64,000 bases of DNA from CALMKX01 sp036274895 (GTDB lineage Bacteria > Acidobacteriota > Thermoanaerobaculia > Multivoradales > SZUA-115). This document shows, one piece after another, positions 1-8,154 of this stretch. The notes beneath the pieces were generated by a model. That model was not told the origin of the DNA. It worked only from the letters and a program-made list of their open reading frames with translations, and made no database searches. The stretch is from the NCBI GenBank assembly GCA_036274895.1, contig DASUEU010000049.1, forward strand, positions 186,001-250,000, given 5' to 3'. The stretch's first letter is position 1; each line of letters starts with the position of its first letter. Both the position numbers and the translations under genes were made by a program.

Positions 1-1062
1 GTAGTAAAGCAGCGAGCGCCGCAGGTCGTGGTCGAAGCGGCCGACCATGCCGAGGTCGATGAAGCCGGCCTTGGGCCCGGGCAGCACCATCAGATTGCCG
101 GGGTGCAGGTCGGCGTGGAAGAAGCCGTCCTGGTAGAGCATGCGCACGATCGCCGCCGCCCCGAGGTCGATCAGCCGATCCTTGTCCGCCTCGGAGAGGG
201 CCTGCACCTCCGGGTCGCTGGGCTTCTTGCCGGGCAGGAACTCCTGGGTCATCACCAGCTCGCTGCTGTACTTGCGGTAGACCTTCGGGAACACCACGTC
301 CGGCAGGTCCTTGAAGTTGGCGGCGAACGTCTCGGCGTTCGAAGCCTCGCGCCGCAGGTCGACCTCGCGCGAGGTGTACTCCACGAACTCGCCGATCACC
401 CGCCGCGGCTGGAAGCGGCCCAGGAAGGTCTGGAGGAAGGCGGCGAAGGCCCGGAGCAGCACGGCGTCCCGTTTGAGCAGCTCGGGGATGCCGGGCTTGA
501 CCAGCTTGATGATCACGTCCTCGCCTTCCACCGTGCGGGCGCGGTGGGTCTGGCCGATCGAGGCCGACCCCAGGGGCGCGGGGTCGATCCACTCGAACAT
601 CGCGGAGACCGGCCGGTGCAGCCGCTCGGCGATCAGCTCGCAGTAGCGGGGGAAGGGCAGCACCGGCAAGCGGTCGAGGAGGTTCTTGAGCTCGTCGGTG
701 ATCTCCTTGGGCAGGAGGTCCTCGCGCAGGGAGAGCACCTGCCCCAACTTGATGTAGGTGGGGCCCAAGATCTCGAGGCGCCGGCGGAACTGCACCGGGA
801 AGGGCAGGTCGGAGAGGTCCCGGCGCAGCAGGGGGCGCACCACCAGGCTCGCCAGCTGGGCGGTGCGGAAGCGAAAGCCATGGCGGTGCGCCTCCGGACG
901 GGAGCGCACGCTGGTCACCAGACCGCCCGCGAGGATGCCCCCGAGATGCCGGTAGGTGACCAGGAGCCGGTGCACCAACCCCGGCGGCTTGGCCTCGATC
1001 ATCACCTCCCAGGGAGGTGATGCGGCGGTCTCCTCGACGGGAGCGAGCGGGGCTTCGATCAT
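1..1062 (-). CDS. UbiB/ABC1-family atypical protein kinase (3' end outside window)
   Basis: Reading leftwards from ATG 1062 gives 354 codons with no stop, so the C-terminus lies beyond the window. Two hallmarks of the ABC1/UbiB family are visible: KLGQ followed by LREDLLP (the KxGQ motif, near residue 105), and HADLHPGN followed by FIDLGMVG (the catalytic loop and DFG-like metal site, near residues 330-345). The family is linked to ubiquinone or menaquinone biosynthesis and lipid homeostasis, as a membrane-associated ATPase/kinase. It starts 16 bases after the hemD stop and is probably the last gene of the haem operon. Family assignment is firm; the substrate is unknown. Confidence 0.9.
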   Translation of the reverse strand, partial: MIEAPLAPVEETAASPPWEVMIEAKPPGLVHRLLVTYRHLGGILAGGLVTSVRSRPEAHRHGFRFRTAQLASLVVRPLLRRDLSDLPFPVQFRRRLEILGPTYIKLGQVLSLREDLLPKEITDELKNLLDRLPVLPFPRYCELIAERLHRPVSAMFEWIDPAPLGSASIGQTHRARTVEGEDVIIKLVKPGIPELLKRDAVLLRAFAAFLQTFLGRFQPRRVIGEFVEYTSREVDLRREASNAETFAANFKDLPDVVFPKVYRKYSSELVMTQEFLPGKKPSDPEVQALSEADKDRLIDLGAAAIVRMLYQDGFFHADLHPGNLMVLPGPKAGFIDLGMVGRFDHDLRRSLLYY

Positions 1063-1078
1063 GGGTGAGAGGGCTAGC

Positions 1079-1861
1079 TTAGTCGCTCGGGGCAGGCCGT
1101 TGCACGGCTTCGACGATCGCCGCCACCAGGGCCTCCGCGCTGGGCCGGGCCGCTTCGGCTACCGGCTCGATCCCGGCGTCGCGCAGCGCCGCCGTGGTCA
1201 CCGGGCCGATCGAGGCAGCCAACAGCTCGCCCGAGCGATCCGGCCAGGCCCCGGCCAGCACCTCGACGAAGTGGCGCACGGTCGAGGGGCTGGTGAAGGT
1301 GACCCAGCCCAGGGGGGACCCGCAGAAGAGATCCGCCGCCCGGGCCGGTGCGTCGGCCGGCAGGCGCTTGGCGTAGGCGACCACGGCCTCCACCCGGATC
1401 TGGTGGCGGCGCAGGATCGCGGGCAGGGTGCCACGGGCATCCGCCGCGTGGGGGAAGAGCACGGCCTGGCCCGTGCGCAGGTGGTCGCGGGCCAGCTCCT
1501 CGGCCATCCGCTCGGCCATTCCCGTCGAGGCGGCGACGTCGACCGGTCGGCCCAGCCAGGGCTCCGTCGCCTTGGCCGTCGCGGCACCGATCACCGCCAC
1601 CTTGAGATGGCGCGGCGGCTCATGGGGCAACCCCGCGCCCACGGCGCGGGCCGCGTTCGCCGAAGTGAGGATCAGCCAGTGAAAGTGGCCGAGGTCGGCC
1701 AGGGCTGTGGCCAAGGGCTGGGGGTCCGCCGGCGGCACCACCTCGAGCAGAGGCAGCTCGGCGACCTCGGCGCCGGCCTCGGTGAGGGCTGCCGCCAGCT
1801 CGCCCGACTGGCTCTCGGCGCGGGTGACCACCACGCGCACACCGGCCAGGGGCGGGCTCAC
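1079..1861 (-). CDS. hemD: Uroporphyrinogen-III synthase
   Basis: This 260-residue protein cyclises hydroxymethylbilane to uroporphyrinogen III with inversion of ring D, in the cytoplasm. The N-terminus (GVRVVVTRAESQSGELAAAL) is the typical first strand and helix of HemD, and the length is normal for the family. The sequence is poorly conserved, as is usual for HemD, so position directly after hemC carries much of the weight. Its GTG start (1861-1859) overlaps the hemC TGA (1860-1858) as GTGA, indicating translational coupling. Confidence 0.9.
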   Translation of the reverse strand: MSPPLAGVRVVVTRAESQSGELAAALTEAGAEVAELPLLEVVPPADPQPLATALADLGHFHWLILTSANAARAVGAGLPHEPPRHLKVAVIGAATAKATEPWLGRPVDVAASTGMAERMAEELARDHLRTGQAVLFPHAADARGTLPAILRRHQIRVEAVVAYAKRLPADAPARAADLFCGSPLGWVTFTSPSTVRHFVEVLAGAWPDRSGELLAASIGPVTTAALRDAGIEPVAEAARPSAEALVAAIVEAVQRPAPSD

Positions 1862-2775
1862 GGCTCGCCCGGGGTCCGGCCGAGGGCGCGTAGGATCTCC
1901 CGGGCTCCCTCTGCGAGCAGGTTGGCGGCGGCTTCTCGCCCGAGCGTCTCCGGCCCTTCGCCCAGCACTTCGGCACGCACCACCCGCCGGCCGTCGGGCT
2001 GGGCGATCAGGGCGGTCAAGCGCAGTGCCCCGTTCTCACGCCGGCACCAGGCAGCCAGGGGCAGGGCGCAGTCGCCGCCCACGGCGGCCACCAGGGCCCG
2101 CTCGGCCAGGGCCGCCTCGCGGGTGGGGGCATGATCGAGGGCCGCCACCAGCTCGGCGGCCGGCGTGCCGAGATGGGTCTCGACAGCGAGGATGCCCTGG
2201 CCGGGTGCGGGGACGAAGTCCCAGGGGTCGAGGGGGCGCAGGGGCAGGTCGGCCATTCCCAGGCGCTCCAGGCCGGCCATCGCCAGCAGGGTGGCGGCCC
2301 CCCGCTCGCGGGCGCGGGCAATGCGGGTGGCGACGTTGCCGCGCAGGCCGTGGACGTCGAGGTCCGGCCTTGCGGCGAGCAGCTGGGCGCGCCGGCGCAG
2401 GGAGCCGGTCAGCACCAGAGCGCCCCGCGGCAGGGCGGCCAGGCTCGGCGCCTCGGAGATCAGCACGTCGCGGGGGTCGGCCCGCTCGGGGAAGGCCGCG
2501 ATCGTGAGGCCGGTGGGGCGGGCCGCCGGCACGTCCTTCAAGCTGTGGACGGCGAGGTCGAGGCGGCCGGCCAGGAGTCCCTCCTCGAGCTCGGCGGTGA
2601 ACAGGCCCTTACCGCCCAGGGGCGCGAGGGCCCCGGAGGTCTGGTCGCCGCGGGTGGACATCGGCACCAGCTCGACCGTGAGCCCGGGGTGGGCTGCTTC
2701 GAGGCGAGCCGCCACCTGGCGCGACTGGGCCAGTGCCAGGGGGCTGGCGCGGGTGCCGAGGCGCAGGAGGGTCAC
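1858..2775 (-). CDS. hemC: Hydroxymethylbilane synthase (porphobilinogen deaminase)
   Basis: This enzyme polymerises four porphobilinogen units to hydroxymethylbilane. The N-terminus LRLGTRASPLALAQS is diagnostic. The Cys that carries the dipyrromethane cofactor lies in GGDCALPLAAW near residue 240. I prefer GTG 2775 as the start: AGGAGG lies about 6 bases upstream, and the protein then begins VTLLRLGTR as in homologues. An in-frame ATG at 2790 would place the ribosome-binding site inside the coding region. The gene begins 1 base after the hemA stop and overlaps hemD by 4 bases. Confidence 0.95.
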   Translation of the reverse strand: MTLLRLGTRASPLALAQSRQVAARLEAAHPGLTVELVPMSTRGDQTSGALAPLGGKGLFTAELEEGLLAGRLDLAVHSLKDVPAARPTGLTIAAFPERADPRDVLISEAPSLAALPRGALVLTGSLRRRAQLLAARPDLDVHGLRGNVATRIARARERGAATLLAMAGLERLGMADLPLRPLDPWDFVPAPGQGILAVETHLGTPAAELVAALDHAPTREAALAERALVAAVGGDCALPLAAWCRRENGALRLTALIAQPDGRRVVRAEVLGEGPETLGREAAANLLAEGAREILRALGRTPGEP

Positions 2776-2776
2776 G

Positions 2777-4051
2777 CTACTCCTCCTCATCCCCCAGCTG
2801 GAACAGCTCGCGCACCAGCTCGAGCTGGGGGAGGGTGCGCTCCTCGTCCTGCGCCCGCAGGCGGGTGCTCGGGTGGTGGAGGATCTTGCGCACCAGGGAG
2901 CGAGTGAGGTGCTCCACCTCCTCGTGCAGCTCCGCCGGGAAGCGCTCCAGCACCGCCGCCAGCTCGCGCTGGCGGATCGCCTCGGCCTGCTTCTGGAGGC
3001 GCGCCACCAGCGGCTCGGCCTCGAGCCCGCGCCACCAGCGCAGGAATCGCTCCAGCTCGCCGGCGACGATCTCCTCCACCTTGGGCACCTCTTCGCGACG
3101 GCGCCGCAGGTTCTTCTGGATCAGCCCGTCCAGGCTGTCGAGGTCGTGGAGGAACAGATTCTCCACCCGCCGGGCCCCCGGCTCGACGTTGCGGGGCACC
3201 CCGAGGTCGACCACCAACAGGGGCCGGTCCGGGCGGCGGCGCATGGCGGAGCGCAGGTCGGTGGCGGTCAAGATGGCCTCGCCGGCGCCGGTGGCGGCGA
3301 TCACCACGTCGGCCTCGGCGGTGCCGCTGCCCCGCGCCTCGAAGGGCACGGGCCGGGCCTGGGGGAAGTCGGCGAGGAACTCCTTGAGCCGCTCCTCGCC
3401 ACGGTTGGTGACGGTGATCTGGAGGCCGGCACGCTCGGTCAGTGCTTTGGCTGCCGAGCGGGCGATCTCTCCGGCACCGAGCAGGAAGGCCCGCCGGCCC
3501 TCCAGGCGATCGAAGATGTTGCGAGTCAGCTCGAGGGTGGCGTAGCCCAGGGACACCGCGCCCTCGCCGATCGCCGTCTCGGCGCGCGCTCGCTTGCCGG
3601 CCGCGAGAGCGGCGCGCGAGAGCTTGCCGAGCACCGGCCCCGCCGCTCCCACTCGCTCGGCCAGGGCCCCGGCCTGGCGAACCTGGCCGAGGATCTCCGG
3701 CTCGCCCAGCACCATCGACTCGAGGCCGCTCGCCACCCGCAGCAGGTGGCGGGCGGCCTCGGGGCCGTTCCTCACGAACAGGCGACCCGGCTCGGCCGCT
3801 TCGGGGGCACGGGCCCGGAAGACCTGATCGACCACCACCTCCTCGGCGCCGGGAGCGCGCGGATCGACGTAGACCTCGGTGCGGTTGCAGGTGGAGACCA
3901 CGAGGGCCTCGTGGATCTCCTCGCGGGCGAGCAGGTGCACCAGGGCGTCGGCGGCCTGCTCTTCGGCGAGGGAGACCTGCTCGCGCAGCTCGACGGGAGC
4001 CGAGCGGTGATCCAGCCCGACCAGCAGCAGGTCCGGCTCAGCGGAAGCCAT
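2777..4051 (-). CDS. hemA: Glutamyl-tRNA reductase
   Basis: This enzyme reduces glutamyl-tRNA(Glu) with NADPH to glutamate-1-semialdehyde, the first committed step of the C5 route to tetrapyrroles. The catalytic Cys is in VVSTCNRTEVYV near residue 57. The nucleotide-binding loop LLGAGEIARSAAKAL lies near residue 190. A C-terminal dimerisation region rich in charged helices follows. At 424 residues the length is normal. The start ATG overlaps the end of the HemX-like gene by 14 bases, as in many bacteria where hemX-hemA-hemC-hemD form one operon. Confidence 0.96.
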   Translation of the reverse strand: MASAEPDLLLVGLDHRSAPVELREQVSLAEEQAADALVHLLAREEIHEALVVSTCNRTEVYVDPRAPGAEEVVVDQVFRARAPEAAEPGRLFVRNGPEAARHLLRVASGLESMVLGEPEILGQVRQAGALAERVGAAGPVLGKLSRAALAAGKRARAETAIGEGAVSLGYATLELTRNIFDRLEGRRAFLLGAGEIARSAAKALTERAGLQITVTNRGEERLKEFLADFPQARPVPFEARGSGTAEADVVIAATGAGEAILTATDLRSAMRRRPDRPLLVVDLGVPRNVEPGARRVENLFLHDLDSLDGLIQKNLRRRREEVPKVEEIVAGELERFLRWWRGLEAEPLVARLQKQAEAIRQRELAAVLERFPAELHEEVEHLTRSLVRKILHHPSTRLRAQDEERTLPQLELVRELFQLGDEEE

Positions 4052-4862
4052 GGAACCCCGTGAACAGCAGGTTGACGGTCACCAACGAGGCGATGATCGT
4101 GCCGAGGCCGGCGAGCGAGACCACGGCGGTCTGCCGGCCCTGCCACTGGTGCAGGTGGCGCAGCAACAGGGCGAGGCCGTAAAGCAGCCAGAGAGCGATG
4201 CTGGTCAAGATCTTGGGGTCGGTGAGCCACTGGTCGGGATAGATCCGCCGGACGAAGACCATCCCGAGGGTGACTCCGGCGGTCATCGCGAGGAAGCCCA
4301 GGGTCAAGGCCCAGACCATCATCCGCTCGAGCACGGCCAGCGGCGGCAGGCGGCCGAAGAAGGTGCCGAAGCGCCCGGCCTTCAGGTCGCGGTAGAGGCG
4401 CAGGAAGAGGAAGCCGTAGACCGCCGCCACGGCGAAGGCGACGTAGCCGAGCAGGGCGAAGGAGACGTGGAGGGCGAAGAGGGGTTCGTGGAAGAGGGCG
4501 CGGTCCGGCGGGGGAGGGCCGACCAGCAGGGAGGCGAGGAGCTGGAAGAAGAGCACCAGCCCGACCAGCCAGACGCCGGTGGAGCGCTCGCGGGTGCGCC
4601 ACTCGACCACCAGGTAGACCAGGCCCAGGGCGAAGCTCATCAACGAGGTGGCCTGGGACACGCTCGCTGCGGGCAGCTGCTGGTAGCGGGCCCAGAGGGC
4701 CGCCAGATAGGCGGCGTGGAGCAGCAGGGCGCCGCGCAGCACCCACGGCGCCAGCATGCCCGCGCGCGGCGACTCGGCGAAGAAGCTCTGGCCGTAGGCG
4801 ATGGTCGCCGTCAGATAGAGCAGAGGCAGCAGGACGGTGGCGGCGAGCAGGAAGCTGTCCAT
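4038..4862 (-). CDS. HemX/CcsA-like integral membrane protein
   Basis: The 274 residues form about eight hydrophobic helices and match the HemX/CcsA cytochrome c assembly superfamily. A conserved-looking region with a His lies in FHEPLFALHVSFALLGYVAF. The Trp-rich haem-handling motif of true CcsA is not apparent, which favours HemX, a protein that influences HemA abundance. It is the first gene of the haem operon. The ATG lies 155 bases from the divergent purA start. Membrane topology is clear; the exact function is inferred from family and position. Confidence 0.85.
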   Translation of the reverse strand: MDSFLLAATVLLPLLYLTATIAYGQSFFAESPRAGMLAPWVLRGALLLHAAYLAALWARYQQLPAASVSQATSLMSFALGLVYLVVEWRTRERSTGVWLVGLVLFFQLLASLLVGPPPPDRALFHEPLFALHVSFALLGYVAFAVAAVYGFLFLRLYRDLKAGRFGTFFGRLPPLAVLERMMVWALTLGFLAMTAGVTLGMVFVRRIYPDQWLTDPKILTSIALWLLYGLALLLRHLHQWQGRQTAVVSLAGLGTIIASLVTVNLLFTGFHGFR

Positions 4863-4937
4863 GGCGGGTTCGCTGACCGTCGAATGCTAACACCGGGGCC
4901 CAGGCCCCAGTCCCGCCCCGTAGGGGTGGCTCTCGCC

Positions 4938-4966
4938 TTGTCCCCCCCACCCCCTTCTGCTAGCCT
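4938..4966 (+). promoter_or_regulatory. Candidate sigma-70-type promoter for purA
   Basis: TTGTCC at 4938-4943 and TAGCCT at 4961-4966 are separated by 17 bases, in the divergent gap upstream of purA. This is a match to consensus by eye only. The predicted transcript would start about 45 bases before ATG 5018. Confidence 0.4.
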
Positions 4967-5017
4967 GCCCGGCGCTTCGCCCCTCGGGGATTCCGGGGGC
5001 GGTGGGGGGTGGCAGCC

Positions 5018-6343
5018 ATGGCCAACGTGATCATCGTCGGGGTGCAGTGGGGGGACGAGGGCAAGGGCAAGATCGTCGACCTCCTCTGCCCGGCCTTCGA
5101 CGTGGTGGTGCGCTACCAGGGCGGTCACAACGCCGGTCATACGGTGAAGTTCGGCGACCGCCACTTCTCCCTCCACCTGATCCCTTCCGGCATCGTCCGG
5201 CCGGGCGTCCAGTGCGTGCTCGGCAACGGCATGGTGCTGGCGCCGGACGCCTTCTTCGCCGAGCTCGGCAAGCTGGTCGAGGGCGGCGTCGACCCTGGCG
5301 GCCGGCTGTGGATCTCCGACCGCGTGCCCCTGCTGGTCCCCGACCACGCCCGCCTCGACCGCGCCCGCGAGGAGGCCCGCGGGGGGCGCTCGATCGGCAC
5401 GACGTTCCGTGGCATCGGCCCGGCCTACGAGAGCAAGGTGGGCCGCAGCGCCGTGCGCGCCGGCGACCTCGGCTCGCCGGACCTACCAGAGCGCATCGCC
5501 GAGCTGCTGCGGCCCCTCGCCCTCGGCCTGGGCTCGGAGGCCTCGACCGCCGAGGCCCTGGGCGAGCTCTTCGCCGACTGGTCCCAGCGCCTGGCCCCCT
5601 TCCTCTGCGACACCGCCCAGCTCCTCGCCCGCCATCGCCGCGAGGGCAAGAGCCTGCTCTTCGAGGGGGCCCAGGGGGCCCTGCTCGACGTCGACCACGG
5701 CACCTATCCCTTCGTCACCAGCTCCAACACTACGGCGGGCGCCGCCGCCACCGGCTCGGGCGTGCCACCGACTGCCATCGACGGCTGCCTGGGAGTGGTC
5801 AAGGCCTACACCACCCGGGTCGGCGGCGGCCCCTTCGTCACCGAGCTGACCGACGAGTTGGGCGAGCGCTTGCGCCAGCGGGGCAACGAGTACGGCACCA
5901 CCACCGGCCGGCCCCGGCGCTGTGGCTGGTTCGACGCCGTGGCGGTCGCCTACGCCAACCTGCTCAACGGCGTCGATGCCCTCGCCTTGACCAAGCTCGA
6001 CGTGCTCGACGATCTCGAGGAGATCCTGGTCTGCGTCGGTTATGAGCTCGACGGCCGGGTGGTCACCGAGTTCCCAGCCTCGGTGGTCGACCTCGAGCGG
6101 GCGAAGCCGGTCTACGAGCGCCTGCCGGGCTGGCGCACCTCGACCGTGGGGCGCCTCGAGCTCGGCGAGCTGCCGCCGGCCGCCCGCGCGTACGTGCGCT
6201 TCCTCGAAGAGCGCGTGGGCGCCCCCATCGCCCTGGTCTCGACCGGCCCCCGGCGGGAGGAGACCATCCTGCGCCCCTCCGTGCCCGCCCTCGACCGCCT
6301 CCTCGGTGGCAAGACCGAGCAGGTGCTGGCCGAGCGGGGCTGA
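5018..6343 (+). CDS. purA: Adenylosuccinate synthetase
   Basis: This GTP-dependent enzyme joins IMP and aspartate to adenylosuccinate, the first step from IMP to AMP. The P-loop-like WGDEGKGK lies at residues 11-18, followed by QGGHNAGHT, SSNTTAGAAATGSG and TTTGRPRRCGWFD. ATG 5018 gives MANVIIVGVQWGDEG, the normal family start; an in-frame GTG at 5009 would only add three residues. One oddity is RVGGGPFVTEL, where the family usually has RVGEGPFPTE. The length (441 residues) is standard. It stands alone on the plus strand, divergent from the haem operon. Confidence 0.97.
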   Translation: MANVIIVGVQWGDEGKGKIVDLLCPAFDVVVRYQGGHNAGHTVKFGDRHFSLHLIPSGIVRPGVQCVLGNGMVLAPDAFFAELGKLVEGGVDPGGRLWISDRVPLLVPDHARLDRAREEARGGRSIGTTFRGIGPAYESKVGRSAVRAGDLGSPDLPERIAELLRPLALGLGSEASTAEALGELFADWSQRLAPFLCDTAQLLARHRREGKSLLFEGAQGALLDVDHGTYPFVTSSNTTAGAAATGSGVPPTAIDGCLGVVKAYTTRVGGGPFVTELTDELGERLRQRGNEYGTTTGRPRRCGWFDAVAVAYANLLNGVDALALTKLDVLDDLEEILVCVGYELDGRVVTEFPASVVDLERAKPVYERLPGWRTSTVGRLELGELPPAARAYVRFLEERVGAPIALVSTGPRREETILRPSVPALDRLLGGKTEQVLAERG

Positions 6344-6450
6344 GCTGGATCCACTCGCCGTCTCGGTTTGGCCGCGCCAGGCCACTCTTAGGTTGTCAGA
6401 GCGATTCCCGAGCTTGAGGAATCGTTCCATCAACCGAATGGAGGTTCCTG

Positions 6451-6717
6451 ATGCCGCTCACGTCCCGCTTCCGCCGTCACCGTCGTAGCCTCGTGCTCGC
6501 CGCCGCCTTCGCCCTTTTCGCCGTCGGAGCGGCCCTGCTGGCCCCGTTGCCGACCGAGGCCCAGACCCGCTGCGGCACCGAGATCATCTACTTCAGCGAC
6601 CCGTCCCACACCGAGGAGATCGGCCTGCGCGGCTGGACCTACTTCGAGTGCGGCTGCCAGTCCTACGGCTGGGGCTCGGTGAGCTCCTACCGCGAGGTCT
6701 ACGACAGCTTCTGCTGA
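6451..6717 (+). CDS. Small secreted Cys-containing protein (DUF6289-like)
   Basis: The 88 residues have a basic N-terminus, a hydrophobic segment and a TEAQT cleavage-like site near residue 38. The mature peptide of about 50 residues contains four Cys (RCGTE, ECGCQ and a terminal C) and many Tyr and Ser. The YFSDPSHT...VYDSFC arrangement resembles DUF6289 small secreted proteins, a recollection not verified here. A weak inverted repeat (CGATTCC 6402-6408 with GGAATCG 6418-6424) lies upstream. Function is unknown. Confidence 0.6.
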   Translation: MPLTSRFRRHRRSLVLAAAFALFAVGAALLAPLPTEAQTRCGTEIIYFSDPSHTEEIGLRGWTYFECGCQSYGWGSVSSYREVYDSFC

Positions 6718-6732
6718 GGATCGTCGTCAGGG

Positions 6733-6761
6733 TTGGCCGGGGCCGAGGGCTGCGCTACAAT
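6733..6761 (+). promoter_or_regulatory. Candidate promoter of tRNA-Thr
   Basis: TTGGCC (6733-6738) and TACAAT (6756-6761) are 17 bases apart and end 29 bases before the mature tRNA 5' end, a typical spacing for a tRNA gene promoter. Confidence 0.55.
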
Positions 6762-6790
6762 CCCGCCTCTCGATTCGGCCCTGGCCGATC

Positions 6791-6865
6791 GCCGACGTAG
6801 CTCAGTGGTAGAGCAGTCGATTCGTAATCGACAGGTCGTCGGTTCAAATCCGACCGTCGGCTCCA
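6791..6865 (+). tRNA. tRNA-Thr (anticodon CGT)
   Basis: The cloverleaf folds by eye. The acceptor stem is GCCGACG with CGTCGGC, and the D-arm is GCTC...GAGC. The anticodon stem is GTCGA/TCGAC, with loop TTCGTAA giving anticodon CGT. The T-arm is GTCGG TTCAAAT CCGAC. The 3' CCA is encoded (6863-6865). It reads the threonine codon ACG, which suits GC-rich codon use. Confidence 0.96.
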
Positions 6866-6963
6866 CCCTCCCGGCTCGCAACCCGCTCGCCCTGCCTCAC
6901 GTAGTCTCGGCGGAATCACCCTCGTCCGCGGTGCTCAGCCACCGCGTGGAAAGGAAGACCGTC

Positions 6964-8133
6964 GTGCACCGATTGCCCTTCGCCTGCCTCCTCGCCCTCT
7001 TCGCCATGCCGTCCCGCGCCTTCGAGGTGCGGATCCATCCCGGGGACTTCGTCCTCGCCTACGAGAACGTCGGCGAGGGCACCCCCCGCGGCCTCGCCAC
7101 CGCCGTGATCCAGAACGTCGCCTTCGTCAACAGCGGATCGGAGCCCGTGACGCTGGAGGAAGCCTGGATCGAAGCCCGCTCGGGCGGCGAGGTCCGCCAA
7201 CGGGTGGTGATCCCGCGCTCCGACCTCGAGAGGTCCGCCCAGCAGTTCGCCGCCCTGGCTCAGATGGGCGCCCTCGAGCTCTACGACTTCCAGTTCCAGA
7301 CCCGCCGTTACCTCGCCGGGCTCGGCTTCGCCGCCGGTCGCGACCTCGCCCCGGGCCAGGCTCTGGTGGTGACCAGCCGCTCTTTGCTCTTCCAGGGCCT
7401 GCCCGACGAGCTGGTGGTCACCGCCCGGGGCCGGCGGGCCGGGGCGGCCGTGGAGACCTCCACCCGTCTGGCCGTGCGGCTGCACCAGTCCCCGAACCAG
7501 TACTGGTTGCCGGTGAAGGGGCATTGGGTGGCCGCCGCTGGTCCCTCCCTCCACAGCCATCATCGCTGGTCGACCATCCAGGAGTTCGCCTTCGACTTCA
7601 TCCGCTTCGGGGCCGATGGCCTCACGCACTCCGGCGACGGCTCGAAGCTGGGGCAGTTCTACGCCTACGGGCAGCCGGTCTCGGCGATCGGCGAGGGCGT
7701 GGTGGTGGCGGCGGTGGACGGGCTGCCGGAGGCCGACGCCAACCTCCAGCAGCCCGGCGAGGCCGCGGAGGCCTACGCCCAGCGGGTGATGCAGAGCCAG
7801 CAGGTGCTCCTGGCCAAGGGCTTCGCCGCCATCCTGGGCAACCACGTGATCGTCGAGCATCCGGGCAAGGAGTTCTCCTACTACGTCCACCTCCAGCCGG
7901 GGAGCGTCGCGGTCAAGCCGGGGGACCGCCTGGGCCGCGGCCAGCTCCTCGGCAAGGTGGGTCACAGCGGCAACAGCACCGAGCCCCACCTGCACTTCCA
8001 CCTGGCGGACGGCCCGGATCCGGGCACCTCGCGCAGCCTGCCGGTGTCCTTCGCCAACGTCACGCTCTGGCCTTCCGACGACGGCTCGGTGCGCCACCTG
8101 CACTCCGGCCAGGTCCTGACCAGCGACCCCTGA
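6964..8133 (+). CDS. Secreted M23-family metallopeptidase (LytM-like)
   Basis: A signal peptide (VHRLPFACLLALFAMPSRA) is followed by a beta-rich N-terminal region and a C-terminal M23 domain. Zinc-ligand candidates are the His in HHRW, the Asp about 13 residues later in FDF, and the HLHFH motif near residue 345. M23 enzymes cut peptidoglycan cross-bridges or peptides. GTG 6964 is chosen because a GGAAAGGA element lies upstream and the signal peptide begins there; longer in-frame extensions would run back through the tRNA. The insert between the Asp and HLHFH is long for the family. Convergent with the next gene, 21 bases apart. Confidence 0.85.
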   Translation: MHRLPFACLLALFAMPSRAFEVRIHPGDFVLAYENVGEGTPRGLATAVIQNVAFVNSGSEPVTLEEAWIEARSGGEVRQRVVIPRSDLERSAQQFAALAQMGALELYDFQFQTRRYLAGLGFAAGRDLAPGQALVVTSRSLLFQGLPDELVVTARGRRAGAAVETSTRLAVRLHQSPNQYWLPVKGHWVAAAGPSLHSHHRWSTIQEFAFDFIRFGADGLTHSGDGSKLGQFYAYGQPVSAIGEGVVVAAVDGLPEADANLQQPGEAAEAYAQRVMQSQQVLLAKGFAAILGNHVIVEHPGKEFSYYVHLQPGSVAVKPGDRLGRGQLLGKVGHSGNSTEPHLHFHLADGPDPGTSRSLPVSFANVTLWPSDDGSVRHLHSGQVLTSDP

Positions 8134-8154
8134 GGCGGCGGCGGGCACGGCGGT

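Noticed and set aside
2165..4063. Plus-strand open frame opposite hemA/hemC
   Set aside because: Antisense shadow of two firmly identified enzymes; no recognisable motif.
6733..6963. In-frame N-terminal extension of the M23 peptidase
   Set aside because: It reads through the tRNA-Thr gene; the signal peptide begins at GTG 6964.
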